From the NCBI RefSeq assembly GCF_900115285.1, contig NZ_FOYW01000001.1, forward strand, positions 1 to 64,000: a stretch of 64,000 nucleotides of DNA, read 5' to 3'. This DNA is from Marinobacter daqiaonensis. Lineage in GTDB: Bacteria; Pseudomonadota; Gammaproteobacteria; Pseudomonadales; Oleiphilaceae. Both the position numbers and the translations under genes were made by a program. The stretch's first letter is position 1, and each line of letters starts with the position of its first letter. Under the pieces are notes generated by a model that was not told the DNA's origin, did not search any database, and saw nothing but the letters and a program-made list of their open reading frames with translations. Below are positions 51,925-60,029 of this stretch, one piece after another.

Positions 51925-51945
51925 CCGCCCCGGTCACCGGGACGG
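51925..51945. other. Near-perfect palindrome between purN and DUF3108
   Basis: CCGCCCCGGT and ACCGGGACGG mirror each other around a single C with one mismatch in ten pairs. It lies 20 bp after the purN stop. No T-run follows on the minus strand, so a Rho-independent terminator is doubtful. It may be an operator for the DUF3108 gene or a transcript-end structure. Confidence 0.35.
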
Positions 51946-51965
51946 CAGGGTATCGGGATAAGCGA

Positions 51966-52631
51966 TCAGGTCGCAGGCAGCGTCAGGGTCCGGGGCAGGG
52001 GCTCGCCGTCGAAAAGTACCTGATCATCACCGGAGAGGGAGAGCCTGCCCTCGCAGAACCAACGCACCACGATGGGATAGAGCAGATGTTCGCGCTCCTG
52101 TACCCGCTCCCCCAGGGATTCGATGGTGTCATCGGGGTGGACGGGCACCTCCGCCTGGGCAATGACCGGCCCGCCATCCAGGTCCTCTGTAACGAAGTGG
52201 ATGGACACCCCGTGTACCCGGTCACCGGCGTCAATTGCCCGCTGATGGGTGTTCAGGCCCCGGTACCTGGGCAGCAGTGACGGGTGAACGTTGAGCATGC
52301 GGCCGTGGAAGGCGCGGACGAAATCCTGGGTCAGGATCCGCATGAAGCCGGCCAGCACGATCAGGTCCGGTCGCCTCCGTTCCAGCTCCAGTCTCAACGC
52401 GGCGTCGAACTCCTCACGGCTGCCATGGCTGGTATGATCCACCGTAAAGGTTTCTATGCCGGCCTGGGCTGCCCGTTCCAGGGCAAAAGCCTGGGGGCGG
52501 TTACTGCCCACCGCGACGATCTCACCGGGGAAGTCCCGCTCCCGGGTGGCCTCCACCAGCGCCTGCAGGTTGGTGCCGCTGCCGGAAGCCAGCACCAGGA
52601 TGCGGGGTTTCTCCACCGGATCTGCCTGCAT
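51966..52631 (-). CDS. purN: Phosphoribosylglycinamide formyltransferase
   Basis: 221 aa from the ATG at 52631. This start is 8 nt after AGGAG; an in-frame GTG at 52640 overlaps that ribosome site and the purM stop and is less likely. The substrate loop is LASGSGTNLQALV, and catalytic residues lie in MLNVHPSLLPRY (Asn, His) and the Asp in DLDGGPVI. It transfers formyl from 10-formyltetrahydrofolate to GAR, step three of purine synthesis. Next to purM (step five), as in most Gammaproteobacteria. Confidence 0.96.
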   Translation of the reverse strand: MQADPVEKPRILVLASGSGTNLQALVEATRERDFPGEIVAVGSNRPQAFALERAAQAGIETFTVDHTSHGSREEFDAALRLELERRRPDLIVLAGFMRILTQDFVRAFHGRMLNVHPSLLPRYRGLNTHQRAIDAGDRVHGVSIHFVTEDLDGGPVIAQAEVPVHPDDTIESLGERVQEREHLLYPIVVRWFCEGRLSLSGDDQVLFDGEPLPRTLTLPAT

Positions 52632-52636
52632 GCCAC

Positions 52637-53716
52637 TCACTCCTGCATCAGTCCCGGCGCGTAACGCACATCGGCTGGCGCGTCATGATCGGGCTGACTT
52701 TCCAGAACGCCTACCTGCCAGGCAACTTCGCCCATGGCGGCCAGGGTATCCAGAGCCAGGGCCTTCTGATCCTGCGGTACACAGACAATCATGCCGATGC
52801 CGCAGTTGAAGGTGCGGTACATCTCATGGTCTTCCACGCCGCCATTGTCCTTCAGCCACTGAAAGACCGCCGGCAGTTCCCAGCTTGTGGTGTCGATAGC
52901 GGCGCGGCTGCCGTCCGGCAGTACCCGTGGAATGTTTTCCGGCAATCCGCCTCCGGTAATGTGGGAGAGGGCCCGCACGTCAACGGTTTTGATCAGCTGC
53001 AGCAGGTTCTTGACGTAGATCCGGGTTGGCGCCATCAGGGCGTCAGCCAGGGTGGTTTCACCTATGGTCTGGTTCAGGTCGGCTTCGGTGACCTCGAGGA
53101 TCTTGCGGATCAGGGAATAACCATTGGAGTGGGGGCCGGACGAGGCCAGCGCGATGAGGGCGTCGCCCGCTTGCGCCCGGCCCCCGTCAATAATGCTGTC
53201 CCGCTCGACAACGCCGACACAGAAGCCGGCCAGGTCGTAATCATCGCCTTCGTACATACCCGGCATTTCCGCGGTTTCACCACCCACCAGGGCGCAGCCT
53301 GCCAGCTCGCAACCCTTGCCGATTCCCTCCACCACATTGGCGGCGACATCGACGTTCAGTTTTCCGGTGGCGTAATAGTCGAGGAAAAACAGGGGTTCGG
53401 CGCCACCCACCACGAGATCGTTCACGCACATGGCCACAAGGTCTATGCCGATGGTGTTGTGCCGCTGCAGCTGCATGGCCAGGCGCAGCTTGGTGCCGAC
53501 TCCGTCGGTCCCGGATACCAGCACCGGCTCGCGATAGCCCGCAGGGAGAGTGACCATCGCGCCGAAGCCTCCGAGACCTCCCAACACTTCCGGCCGGCGG
53601 GTGCGGCTGGCGGTGTTCTTTATCCGGTTTACCAGTTCATTGCCGGCGTCGATGTCCACGCCGGCATCGCGGTAGGTCAGGGAGGGCTTGTTCTTGCTCA
53701 TGTCGGGGTCAGCCAT
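52637..53716 (-). CDS. purM: Phosphoribosylformylglycinamidine cyclo-ligase
   Basis: 359 aa from the ATG at 53716 ([19 protein letters not shown]); the ATG at 53701 is an equally acceptable start, and neither has a clear ribosome site. The AIR synthase family signatures are [38 protein letters not shown] and [10 protein letters not shown]. It closes the imidazole ring to give AIR. It is divergent from the DUF2066 gene across 162 bp. I see no clear PurR box. Confidence 0.97.
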   Translation of the reverse strand: MADPDMSKNKPSLTYRDAGVDIDAGNELVNRIKNTASRTRRPEVLGGLGGFGAMVTLPAGYREPVLVSGTDGVGTKLRLAMQLQRHNTIGIDLVAMCVNDLVVGGAEPLFFLDYYATGKLNVDVAANVVEGIGKGCELAGCALVGGETAEMPGMYEGDDYDLAGFCVGVVERDSIIDGGRAQAGDALIALASSGPHSNGYSLIRKILEVTEADLNQTIGETTLADALMAPTRIYVKNLLQLIKTVDVRALSHITGGGLPENIPRVLPDGSRAAIDTTSWELPAVFQWLKDNGGVEDHEMYRTFNCGIGMIVCVPQDQKALALDTLAAMGEVAWQVGVLESQPDHDAPADVRYAPGLMQE

Positions 53717-53878
53717 GTTGATCGGTGGTGGGGGTGAGCGCGGGATTTTACCAGCTGGTGGTTGGGGCTCCAAATGTGTTTGACGAAGCTGCGGATCCGA
53801 CGGTCGGCGGCCATTGCTACTCACCCTCCGGACCATCGTGTATCCTATGGCCCGGATTAAGGAATCTCTGGGTGACTC

Positions 53879-55078
53879 ATGGCTGTAACACATCACTGGC
53901 ATCAGCTGGGCCAGCGGCTTTTTCTCCTGCTGGCAACCGCATGTCTGGCCTTGCTCACGGCAATGCCGGCCCACGCCGTCGTCGTGGATGGACTCTTTCG
54001 GGAACAGGTTCCACTGACCGGGACCGACGAGCAGGCCCTGGCGGAGGGCTACGAGACCGCGCTTCGAGAGGTGCTGGTCCGGGTTTCAGGGAACAGCGAA
54101 GTTACCGGGCTTGAGGGTATTGGTCCCGTGCTGGAGGACGCCGAGTCACTGGTGCAGAGCTGGCAGGTGGTGCAGGGTGAAGACGGCGGGAAAGCGCTGG
54201 CGGTTACCTTTGGTCAGGTTGCGGTCAACCGGGCCCTCGCCTCCGCCGGAGCCCGGGTATGGGGCGCGAACCGGCCCCTGACCCTGGCCTGGATCGCCGT
54301 GCAGGACCGGGGCGATCGGGGCTTGCTGGTCGATCCCGACGAGTCCTCCGGAGAGGGCTGGTCCGCTCACTTTCAGCAGGCGGCGGCCGAGCGTGGTCTG
54401 CCTCTCGTGTTTCCCGCCGTGGAGCAGGCTTCCGACCGTCGACTGCTGTCGGAGGTCTGGGGCCAGTTCATGGGGCGCATCTCCGAGGCGTCACAGGGCA
54501 CCTCTCACGATCTGTTGGCGGTAGTGCGCATCAACCGTCGAAACGATGGCTGGGAGGCAAGCTGGATCTATGAGGGTGAGGGCGTCGATCAGCAGAAAAG
54601 CGCCACCGGAGCCAGCCCGAAAGAGCTGACCCGGACGATCATTGATGCCTGGACCAGCGAACTGGCCGACCGCTTCGCGGTGACCGCCAGTGCCGTCGCT
54701 ACCGGACCTGTCGTTCATATAGAGATTGCGGACGTGGACTCCGTCGCCGATTATGCCGCCATCAAGCGGGCCCTCTCCGGCCTGACCCCGGTGGAAAGTG
54801 TGGGGGCACGGCAGGTAACCAGGCAGCGGATTGTATTGCGGGTGGCATTCACCGGTGAACTGGATCAGCTTCGAAGGAATATCGCCCTCGATGATCGGTT
54901 CCTGCCGGTAGCTCCCGAGCCTGAATCCACCGATCGTCCTGGGCCGGAGGCGGGGCCCGGCGCAACGGCGGAGCCCGCGCAGGTGAAGACCGGCCAGGAC
55001 GTTTTTCAGAAGGTCGACCAGACGCTTCATTATCGGTGGCGGGGTGGGGTGATCGCGACGCCATCGGCCGGAGAGTGA
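53879..55078 (+). CDS. DUF2066 periplasmic protein
   Basis: 399 aa. A signal peptide covers about 1-33 ([18 protein letters not shown]). The mature part matches DUF2066, a family of exported proteins of unknown function found beside purM. Visible segments are [17 protein letters not shown] and [19 protein letters not shown]. Residues about 345-375 are a low-complexity Pro, Glu and Ala linker, and the end has a short [10 protein letters not shown] tail. It heads a plus-strand run with a CDP-alcohol transferase and hda. Confidence 0.85.
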   Translation: MAVTHHWHQLGQRLFLLLATACLALLTAMPAHAVVVDGLFREQVPLTGTDEQALAEGYETALREVLVRVSGNSEVTGLEGIGPVLEDAESLVQSWQVVQGEDGGKALAVTFGQVAVNRALASAGARVWGANRPLTLAWIAVQDRGDRGLLVDPDESSGEGWSAHFQQAAAERGLPLVFPAVEQASDRRLLSEVWGQFMGRISEASQGTSHDLLAVVRINRRNDGWEASWIYEGEGVDQQKSATGASPKELTRTIIDAWTSELADRFAVTASAVATGPVVHIEIADVDSVADYAAIKRALSGLTPVESVGARQVTRQRIVLRVAFTGELDQLRRNIALDDRFLPVAPEPESTDRPGPEAGPGATAEPAQVKTGQDVFQKVDQTLHYRWRGGVIATPSAGE

Positions 55079-55106
55079 TAGCCCTGCCAGGAGAGCAAAG
55101 GACCTC

Positions 55107-55664
55107 ATGAAAAATTTCTGGCGCTGGATCCCTAACGCACTGACGTTCCTGCGGATACTGCTGGTCATGCCTTTCGCCTACATGCTCGCCAGTGGTCAGT
55201 ACCGCCTGGCCCTGGCACTGTTCATCATCGCTTCGGTGACGGATGGACTGGACGGGCTGCTGGCAAGGGCGTTCGGCTGGAAAAGCAGACTTGGCGCCAT
55301 CGCCGACCCCCTGGCGGACAAGTTGCTGATGCTTGCCGCTTACCTGGTGCTCAGCCTGACCATGGTGTTGCCCTGGTGGCTGTTCGCTGTGGTGCTGATC
55401 CGTGACGTGGTCATTATCGGAGGCGGTCTGATGTTTCACCGGCTGATCGGGCCCTTCGATGTGACCCCGAGCATGACCGGAAAGCTCAATACCCTGATCC
55501 AGATTATGGCGGCGCTGGCGGTCATCATGATTGAGGCAGGGTTCGATCTGCCGCCGTGGAGCCACACCGCTGCCGTCTGGTCCGTTACCGTAATGGCGAT
55601 TATCAGCGGGAGCCACTACGTCGCCCTCTGGGGCCTGAGGGCCATGCGCGGGAGAGCCTCGTGA
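55107..55664 (+). CDS. CDP-alcohol phosphatidyltransferase (PgsA-like)
   Basis: 185 aa with about six membrane helices. The family signature is complete: D46, D49, G50, A53, R54, G63, D67 and D71. It makes a phospholipid from CDP-diacylglycerol and an alcohol. It resembles phosphatidylglycerophosphate synthases but may be a paralogue, since the usual pgsA gene neighbour (uvrC) is absent. Its stop overlaps the hda GTG start. Confidence 0.88.
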   Translation: MKNFWRWIPNALTFLRILLVMPFAYMLASGQYRLALALFIIASVTDGLDGLLARAFGWKSRLGAIADPLADKLLMLAAYLVLSLTMVLPWWLFAVVLIRDVVIIGGGLMFHRLIGPFDVTPSMTGKLNTLIQIMAALAVIMIEAGFDLPPWSHTAAVWSVTVMAIISGSHYVALWGLRAMRGRAS

Positions 55665-56356
55665 CCGGTGCCCAACTGACTCTCGGAGTGCGTCTGCGGG
55701 ATGAAGCCCGCTGGTCCAACTTCCACGGCGAACGCAACGCCCAGGCTGCGGCCCTGATCCGGCAATGCTGTGGCGATCCGGACCTTCCCCTGTTGGTGAT
55801 CTGTGGCGATGAGGATACTGGCAAGAGTCATCTGCTGCAGGCGGCCTGCCATGAGTTCGAGCAGCAGGGCCGCAGTGCGGTCTGCTTCAGTATTCCCGAG
55901 CTGCTTGCCACCGCGCCGGAGGCCCTTGCCGGTGTCGAGACCATGGACCTGGTGGCGCTGGACGATGTTCACATGCTCGCCGGCAATCCCCAGTGGGAAG
56001 AGGCGCTTTTCCATCTTTATAACCGCGTGAGGGACCTGGGAAACCAGATTATGGTCACGGTGAATGAAACGCCGGCGAGAGTCGGGCTGGACCTGCCGGA
56101 CCTTCGCTCCCGCCTGCAGGAAGGGTTGCTGGTCCAGCTTGGCACCTACCGTGACGAGGACCGGATGACCATACTCAAGTCCCGGGCGGAGCAGAGGGGG
56201 CTGGTACTCAGTGACGAAGTGGCCGGATTCGTGATGCGCCGGTCGCCACGGGGACTCGGGGCCCTGCTGTCCACGCTGGACACGCTGGACGAGAATTCAC
56301 TCCAGGCCCAACGGCGCCTGACCATTCCCTTCGTGAAGTCGGTCATGGGATGGTAA
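55661..56356 (+). CDS. hda: DnaA regulatory inactivator Hda
   Basis: 231 aa from the GTG at 55661, with GGAG upstream and four-base overlap with the preceding stop. The N terminus has the clamp-binding motif QLTLGV. The AAA+ core has Walker A GDEDTGKS (49-56) and Walker B LVALDDVHML (about 97-106), with sensor residues in PDLRSRLQEGL. It lacks the DnaA DNA-binding domain. Bound to the sliding clamp it stimulates ATP hydrolysis on DnaA, preventing re-initiation. Confidence 0.94.
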   Translation: MTGAQLTLGVRLRDEARWSNFHGERNAQAAALIRQCCGDPDLPLLVICGDEDTGKSHLLQAACHEFEQQGRSAVCFSIPELLATAPEALAGVETMDLVALDDVHMLAGNPQWEEALFHLYNRVRDLGNQIMVTVNETPARVGLDLPDLRSRLQEGLLVQLGTYRDEDRMTILKSRAEQRGLVLSDEVAGFVMRRSPRGLGALLSTLDTLDENSLQAQRRLTIPFVKSVMGW

Positions 56357-56397
56357 CCTTTTCCCTGTGACGACACGTATTGCCCAGGAGCCTTTCA

Positions 56398-56733
56398 ATG
56401 AGTGACCAACAGGATCCCATCGCTGAAGTGGCGGACCGCCTGCTGAACATCGAGGCGGAAATGCGGCGGATCAGGGTCTGGTCCTTCGAAGCACCCTCCC
56501 CGGAAGCCCTGGCAAGCAACCAGCCATTCTGCATCGATACCCTGGACTTTACAGAATGGCTGCAGTTCGTATTCCTGGCCCGTATGAAAGTGATTGTGGA
56601 GCGGGGCCATGGTCTGCCAGCCGTATCCGGTATAGCTCCCATGGCCGAGGAGCATTTCCGGGGCCGCCCTGAAGCCGGCGACCGTCTGGTCCGGGAGCTG
56701 GAAGCGGTAGACCGTCTGCTCAGCGATTCCTGA
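56398..56733 (+). CDS. YqcC-like DUF446 protein
   Basis: 111 aa from the ATG at 56398, with AGGAG well placed. Helical cytoplasmic protein matching YqcC/DUF446, with FCIDTLDFTEWLQFVFL near residue 42-58 and HGLPAVSGIAPMAEE near residue 72-86. The function is unknown; in enterics yqcC is next to the pseudouridine synthase truC, which is not here. Its last 14 bases overlap the end of the convergent GGDEF-EAL gene. Confidence 0.85.
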   Translation: MSDQQDPIAEVADRLLNIEAEMRRIRVWSFEAPSPEALASNQPFCIDTLDFTEWLQFVFLARMKVIVERGHGLPAVSGIAPMAEEHFRGRPEAGDRLVRELEAVDRLLSDS

Positions 56734-58795
56734 TGTCGTTATCAAGCACATCGGGCAACAGGTTCCGGCCCTGGCGAACCTGTGCAAACAGCTCGCCAAG
56801 CCCATCGCTGGACACCGGTGGGCAGAATCGGTGGCCCTGCAGCAGGTGGCAGCCAGCCTGACGCAGGAAGCGGTGCTGTTCCTCGGTCTCCACTCCGGCG
56901 GCGGCCACCCTCAGGGAGAGCTGACGGGCAAGACTGATCAGGGTATGGGTAATGGCAGCGGTGTTTTCATCGTCGGGAGCCCGCTGCAGCAGGGGTGGGT
57001 CGATCTTGACCTGGTCGAAGGGAAGCTCCCGTAGCAGGGTGAGGGATGATAGCCCGCTGCCAAACCGATCCAGTGTCAGGCCGATCCCCGTCTCCTTGAG
57101 GGAGTGCAGCACGGCTGATGTTTCCTCCAGACGGTCGGACAGCAGGCGTTCGTCGATCTCCACCATCAGCAGGGAGGGGTCCAGGCGGGTTAACTCGATG
57201 GTCCTTGCCAGCTCTTCGCCAAGTTTGGGGTGATTGTATTGCCGCGATGACAGATTGATGCTGATCTGGACTCTATCGCCACTCATGGCCTGGATGGCCC
57301 GTGCCTGAAGGCAGGCGTTGTTGCAGATCCATTCACCAATGGCGTGCAACTGACCGCTCTGTTCCGCCACCTCCAGAAAATCCCCTGGACGCAGCAGGCC
57401 ACGGCGGGGGTGATTCCAGCGTAACAGGCTTTCCATGGCCACGATCCGCCCGCTGCGGGCATCCAGCACCGGCTGGTAGTGAAGGTCGAGCTCACCGGCC
57501 CTGATGCCGGCCCTGAGCTCCTGTTCCAGCGACATCTGGCGCTGTATCTCCTGGTTCATGTCCTCACTGAAGAACTGGACGTTATTGCGGCCCGCTTTCT
57601 TGGCCCGGTACATGGCCATGTCTGCGTTCTTAAGCAGCTGTTCATAGCTGGCGCCGTCCACCGGTGCAACGGTGATGCCGATGCTTGAGGTAATCACAAG
57701 CTCGCCCCCGGGGACGGTTATGGGCCGGGTGATGTCGTCCAGGATGCTTCGGGCCACTTTTTCACACCCTTCGGCCCCGCTGACGTGGTGGAGCAGTACC
57801 GCGAACTCGTCGCCCCCAAGACGTGCGATGGTATCTTCCTCCCGTACGCTGTCTTTCAGGCGCTGGGAAAGGGTCTGGAGGAGCACATCACCAGCGTCAT
57901 GGCCCAGGGTGTCGTTGATCCGTTTGAAATGATCGACGTCGAGGCTGATCAGGGCGCAATGATGACCATGGCGGGTGGCGCTTGCCAGGGCCCGGCGACA
58001 ACGGTCCTCGAACAGGCGCCGGTTGGCCAGGCCGGTCAGAGCGTCAAAGTGGGCCAGATAATGAAGCTGGTCCTGGGTTCTGCGGATTTCCGAGATGTTC
58101 TGGCCAATAAGAATCAGCTGGTGCCGGTCCTCCTCTTCGTCCTGAAGCAGGTTGAGGTTCCACAGGATGATGTGATGGCTTCCATCGAAGCCGCGAATGC
58201 CGGTTTCGAGGGTCTCCCGATCATGGCCGGCTCCAAGGGTCTTGAGGATTTTCCAGCCCATCTCATCCCGGTACTCCTCCGGAATGAAGGTTTCCACCAG
58301 GTTGCGACCGACCGCTTCATCGCGGCTATAGCCGAACAGACTCTCCGCCGAGGCGTTCCACTGGCGGATCCGGAAAGAGGAATCGATCAGGATGATGGGG
58401 GTGGCCGCGGTATCGAACAGTGCCCGAAAATGCCTGGAAGAACGGCGGAAAGAGCGCTCGGCCTGCTCGCGAACGAAAATCTCGTCCCTCAGTTCCTGGT
58501 TTATGGCCTGAAGTTCCCGGGTGCGCTCCTCCACAACGTCCTCAAGGCGGGATTCGATCCGTCGTCGCTCCCTCAGAAGAGCCCGGACATAGACGAAAGT
58601 GCCCGCCAGTACCAGCATGGCCGGGCCGGCGGACCAGAGGAAGTCGACGATGGCATCCCGGCCCAGGGGCACCTTCGGTGTCATCAGCAGTATCAGTGGG
58701 CTGAGGGCGAGCGACAGGATGATGAGACTGACCAGGGTGTCGGCCAGAACTGGAAGCCAGCGTTCTCGCAATTGTCTTTGGCTGTGTTGTTGCAC
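56720..58795 (-). CDS. PAS-GGDEF-EAL protein with a degenerate EAL domain
   Basis: 691 aa. GTG start with AGGGA upstream. Two membrane helices lie at about 16-38 and 52-72, a coiled coil at 75-115, PAS at 120-240, GGDEF at 243-410 and EAL at 425-675. The diguanylate cyclase site is intact (GGDEF 327-331) and the inhibitory I-site R318-x-x-D321 is present. The EAL site keeps E455, N514, E546 and K597 but reads ESL rather than EAL, D576-R577 where a metal-binding Asp pair is expected, and A633 where the Glu before GVE is expected. Likely a membrane cyclase making c-di-GMP, its EAL domain serving as a sensor. The input signal is unknown. Confidence 0.92.
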   Translation of the reverse strand: MQQHSQRQLRERWLPVLADTLVSLIILSLALSPLILLMTPKVPLGRDAIVDFLWSAGPAMLVLAGTFVYVRALLRERRRIESRLEDVVEERTRELQAINQELRDEIFVREQAERSFRRSSRHFRALFDTAATPIILIDSSFRIRQWNASAESLFGYSRDEAVGRNLVETFIPEEYRDEMGWKILKTLGAGHDRETLETGIRGFDGSHHIILWNLNLLQDEEEDRHQLILIGQNISEIRRTQDQLHYLAHFDALTGLANRRLFEDRCRRALASATRHGHHCALISLDVDHFKRINDTLGHDAGDVLLQTLSQRLKDSVREEDTIARLGGDEFAVLLHHVSGAEGCEKVARSILDDITRPITVPGGELVITSSIGITVAPVDGASYEQLLKNADMAMYRAKKAGRNNVQFFSEDMNQEIQRQMSLEQELRAGIRAGELDLHYQPVLDARSGRIVAMESLLRWNHPRRGLLRPGDFLEVAEQSGQLHAIGEWICNNACLQARAIQAMSGDRVQISINLSSRQYNHPKLGEELARTIELTRLDPSLLMVEIDERLLSDRLEETSAVLHSLKETGIGLTLDRFGSGLSSLTLLRELPFDQVKIDPPLLQRAPDDENTAAITHTLISLARQLSLRVAAAGVETEEQHRFLRQAGCHLLQGHRFCPPVSSDGLGELFAQVRQGRNLLPDVLDNDIRNR

Positions 58796-58871
58796 GGTGT
58801 CCCTGCCTGTGTCCGGATCCGCCTGGGCGTATCCGGTATCCTTGATTGATCAGCCTCTTCCGGAAGCTTTG

Positions 58872-59735
58872 TCAGCCGCCACTGGCGTCCATATGAAGTC
58901 GCATGGACAGGTCCGTGGCTTCCACGTCTTTGGTAAGGGCGCCAATGGAAATGAAGTCGACGCCGGTTTCCGCCACTGGCACCAGGGTATCCTGGTTGAT
59001 GCCCCCCGACGCTTCCAGGCGGCAGGCGCCTGCCGCCAGATTTACCGCAGTGCCCATATCCACCAGGGAAAACTCATCCAGCATGATGATGTCGGCCCCC
59101 GCATCCAGGGCTTGTCGCACCTCATCCAGGTTTTCCGTTTCCACCTCGACCGGTTTTCCCGGAGCGATCCGGTGGGCCTGGCTGACCGCCGCGGCGATGG
59201 ATCCGCAGGCCGCAATGTGGTTTTCCTTGATCAGGAACGCATCCCACAGTCCTATCCTGTGGTTATAGCATCCTCCACAGCTTACCGCGTATTTTTCCGC
59301 CAGGCGGAGGCCGGGCAGGGTCTTGCGGGTATCCAGCAGGCGCACACGGGTGTGGGCCACCTGGTCGGCGTATCGCCGACAGCGGGTTGCCACCCCTGAC
59401 AGGGTCTGCAGCCAGTTGAGGGCCGACCGCTCCGCTGTCAGCAGGCTCCTTGCCGGCCCTTCGCAGGTGAACAGGAGCTGGCCGGCCTCGACCCGGTCAC
59501 CATCCGCCGCCTGCCATTGCACCCGCACCCGGGGGTCGACCTGGTGGAAGACCTCGTCGACCCAGGCCCGACCGGCCAGCACGGCTTCAACCCGGGTAAT
59601 GACCCGGGCCCGGCCCATCTTTTCCGGGGCAATCAGGGCGGCGGTAATATCGCCGCTGCCGATGTCCTCACGCAGGCTCAATGCGACGGATTCGATGCGG
59701 GACTGGCGCAGGAGTTCGGGTGACAGTGGAGTCAT
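58872..59735 (-). CDS. nadC: Nicotinate-nucleotide pyrophosphorylase (carboxylating)
   Basis: 287 aa. The quinolinate phosphoribosyltransferase fold has EDIGSGDIT near residue 23-31, [18 protein letters not shown] near residue 133-150 and the C-terminal [10 protein letters not shown]. It makes nicotinate mononucleotide from quinolinate in NAD synthesis. It is divergent from the DUF1631 gene, as in Pseudomonas, where nadC, the DUF1631 gene and ampD are neighbours. Confidence 0.97.
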   Translation of the reverse strand: MTPLSPELLRQSRIESVALSLREDIGSGDITAALIAPEKMGRARVITRVEAVLAGRAWVDEVFHQVDPRVRVQWQAADGDRVEAGQLLFTCEGPARSLLTAERSALNWLQTLSGVATRCRRYADQVAHTRVRLLDTRKTLPGLRLAEKYAVSCGGCYNHRIGLWDAFLIKENHIAACGSIAAAVSQAHRIAPGKPVEVETENLDEVRQALDAGADIIMLDEFSLVDMGTAVNLAAGACRLEASGGINQDTLVPVAETGVDFISIGALTKDVEATDLSMRLHMDASGG

Positions 59736-60029
59736 AAAAGGTATTTGTCCGGTCTGTGGGGTCAGGGCCGTTGATTGTATCGACCGCGTGCGTTGCTGGA
59801 AACACCCGGAGTCGGTATCGGGCCTTTTCAGAGAGTGACGTTTTACGTCAGTTTGTTGCCGGAATCGACGGGCGGGATCACTCCAGACGCTGAAAAAGTG
59901 GAATAAAGGTTGGAAAGTGTGACGGGGTTCGACTGTTCACAAATGGTGACAAAAACTGACACATATTGACGATGGGAGCGCATATCATAGGTAATCAGAG
60001 TGTTAACCAATGTAAAACGGGGCCGAGCC
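59736..60029. promoter_or_regulatory. Divergent nadC/DUF1631 promoter region with phased TGAC repeats
   Basis: No gene fits. A perfect palindrome TGACGT-TTT-ACGTCA lies at 59836-59850. Three TGAC tetramers occur at 59947, 59957 and 59967, exactly 10 bp apart on one face of the helix; the last is part of TTGACG, a good -35 box for the plus-strand gene. GGTAAT 18 bp later is a passable -10. This suggests regulated transcription of the DUF1631-ampD pair. Confidence 0.4.
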
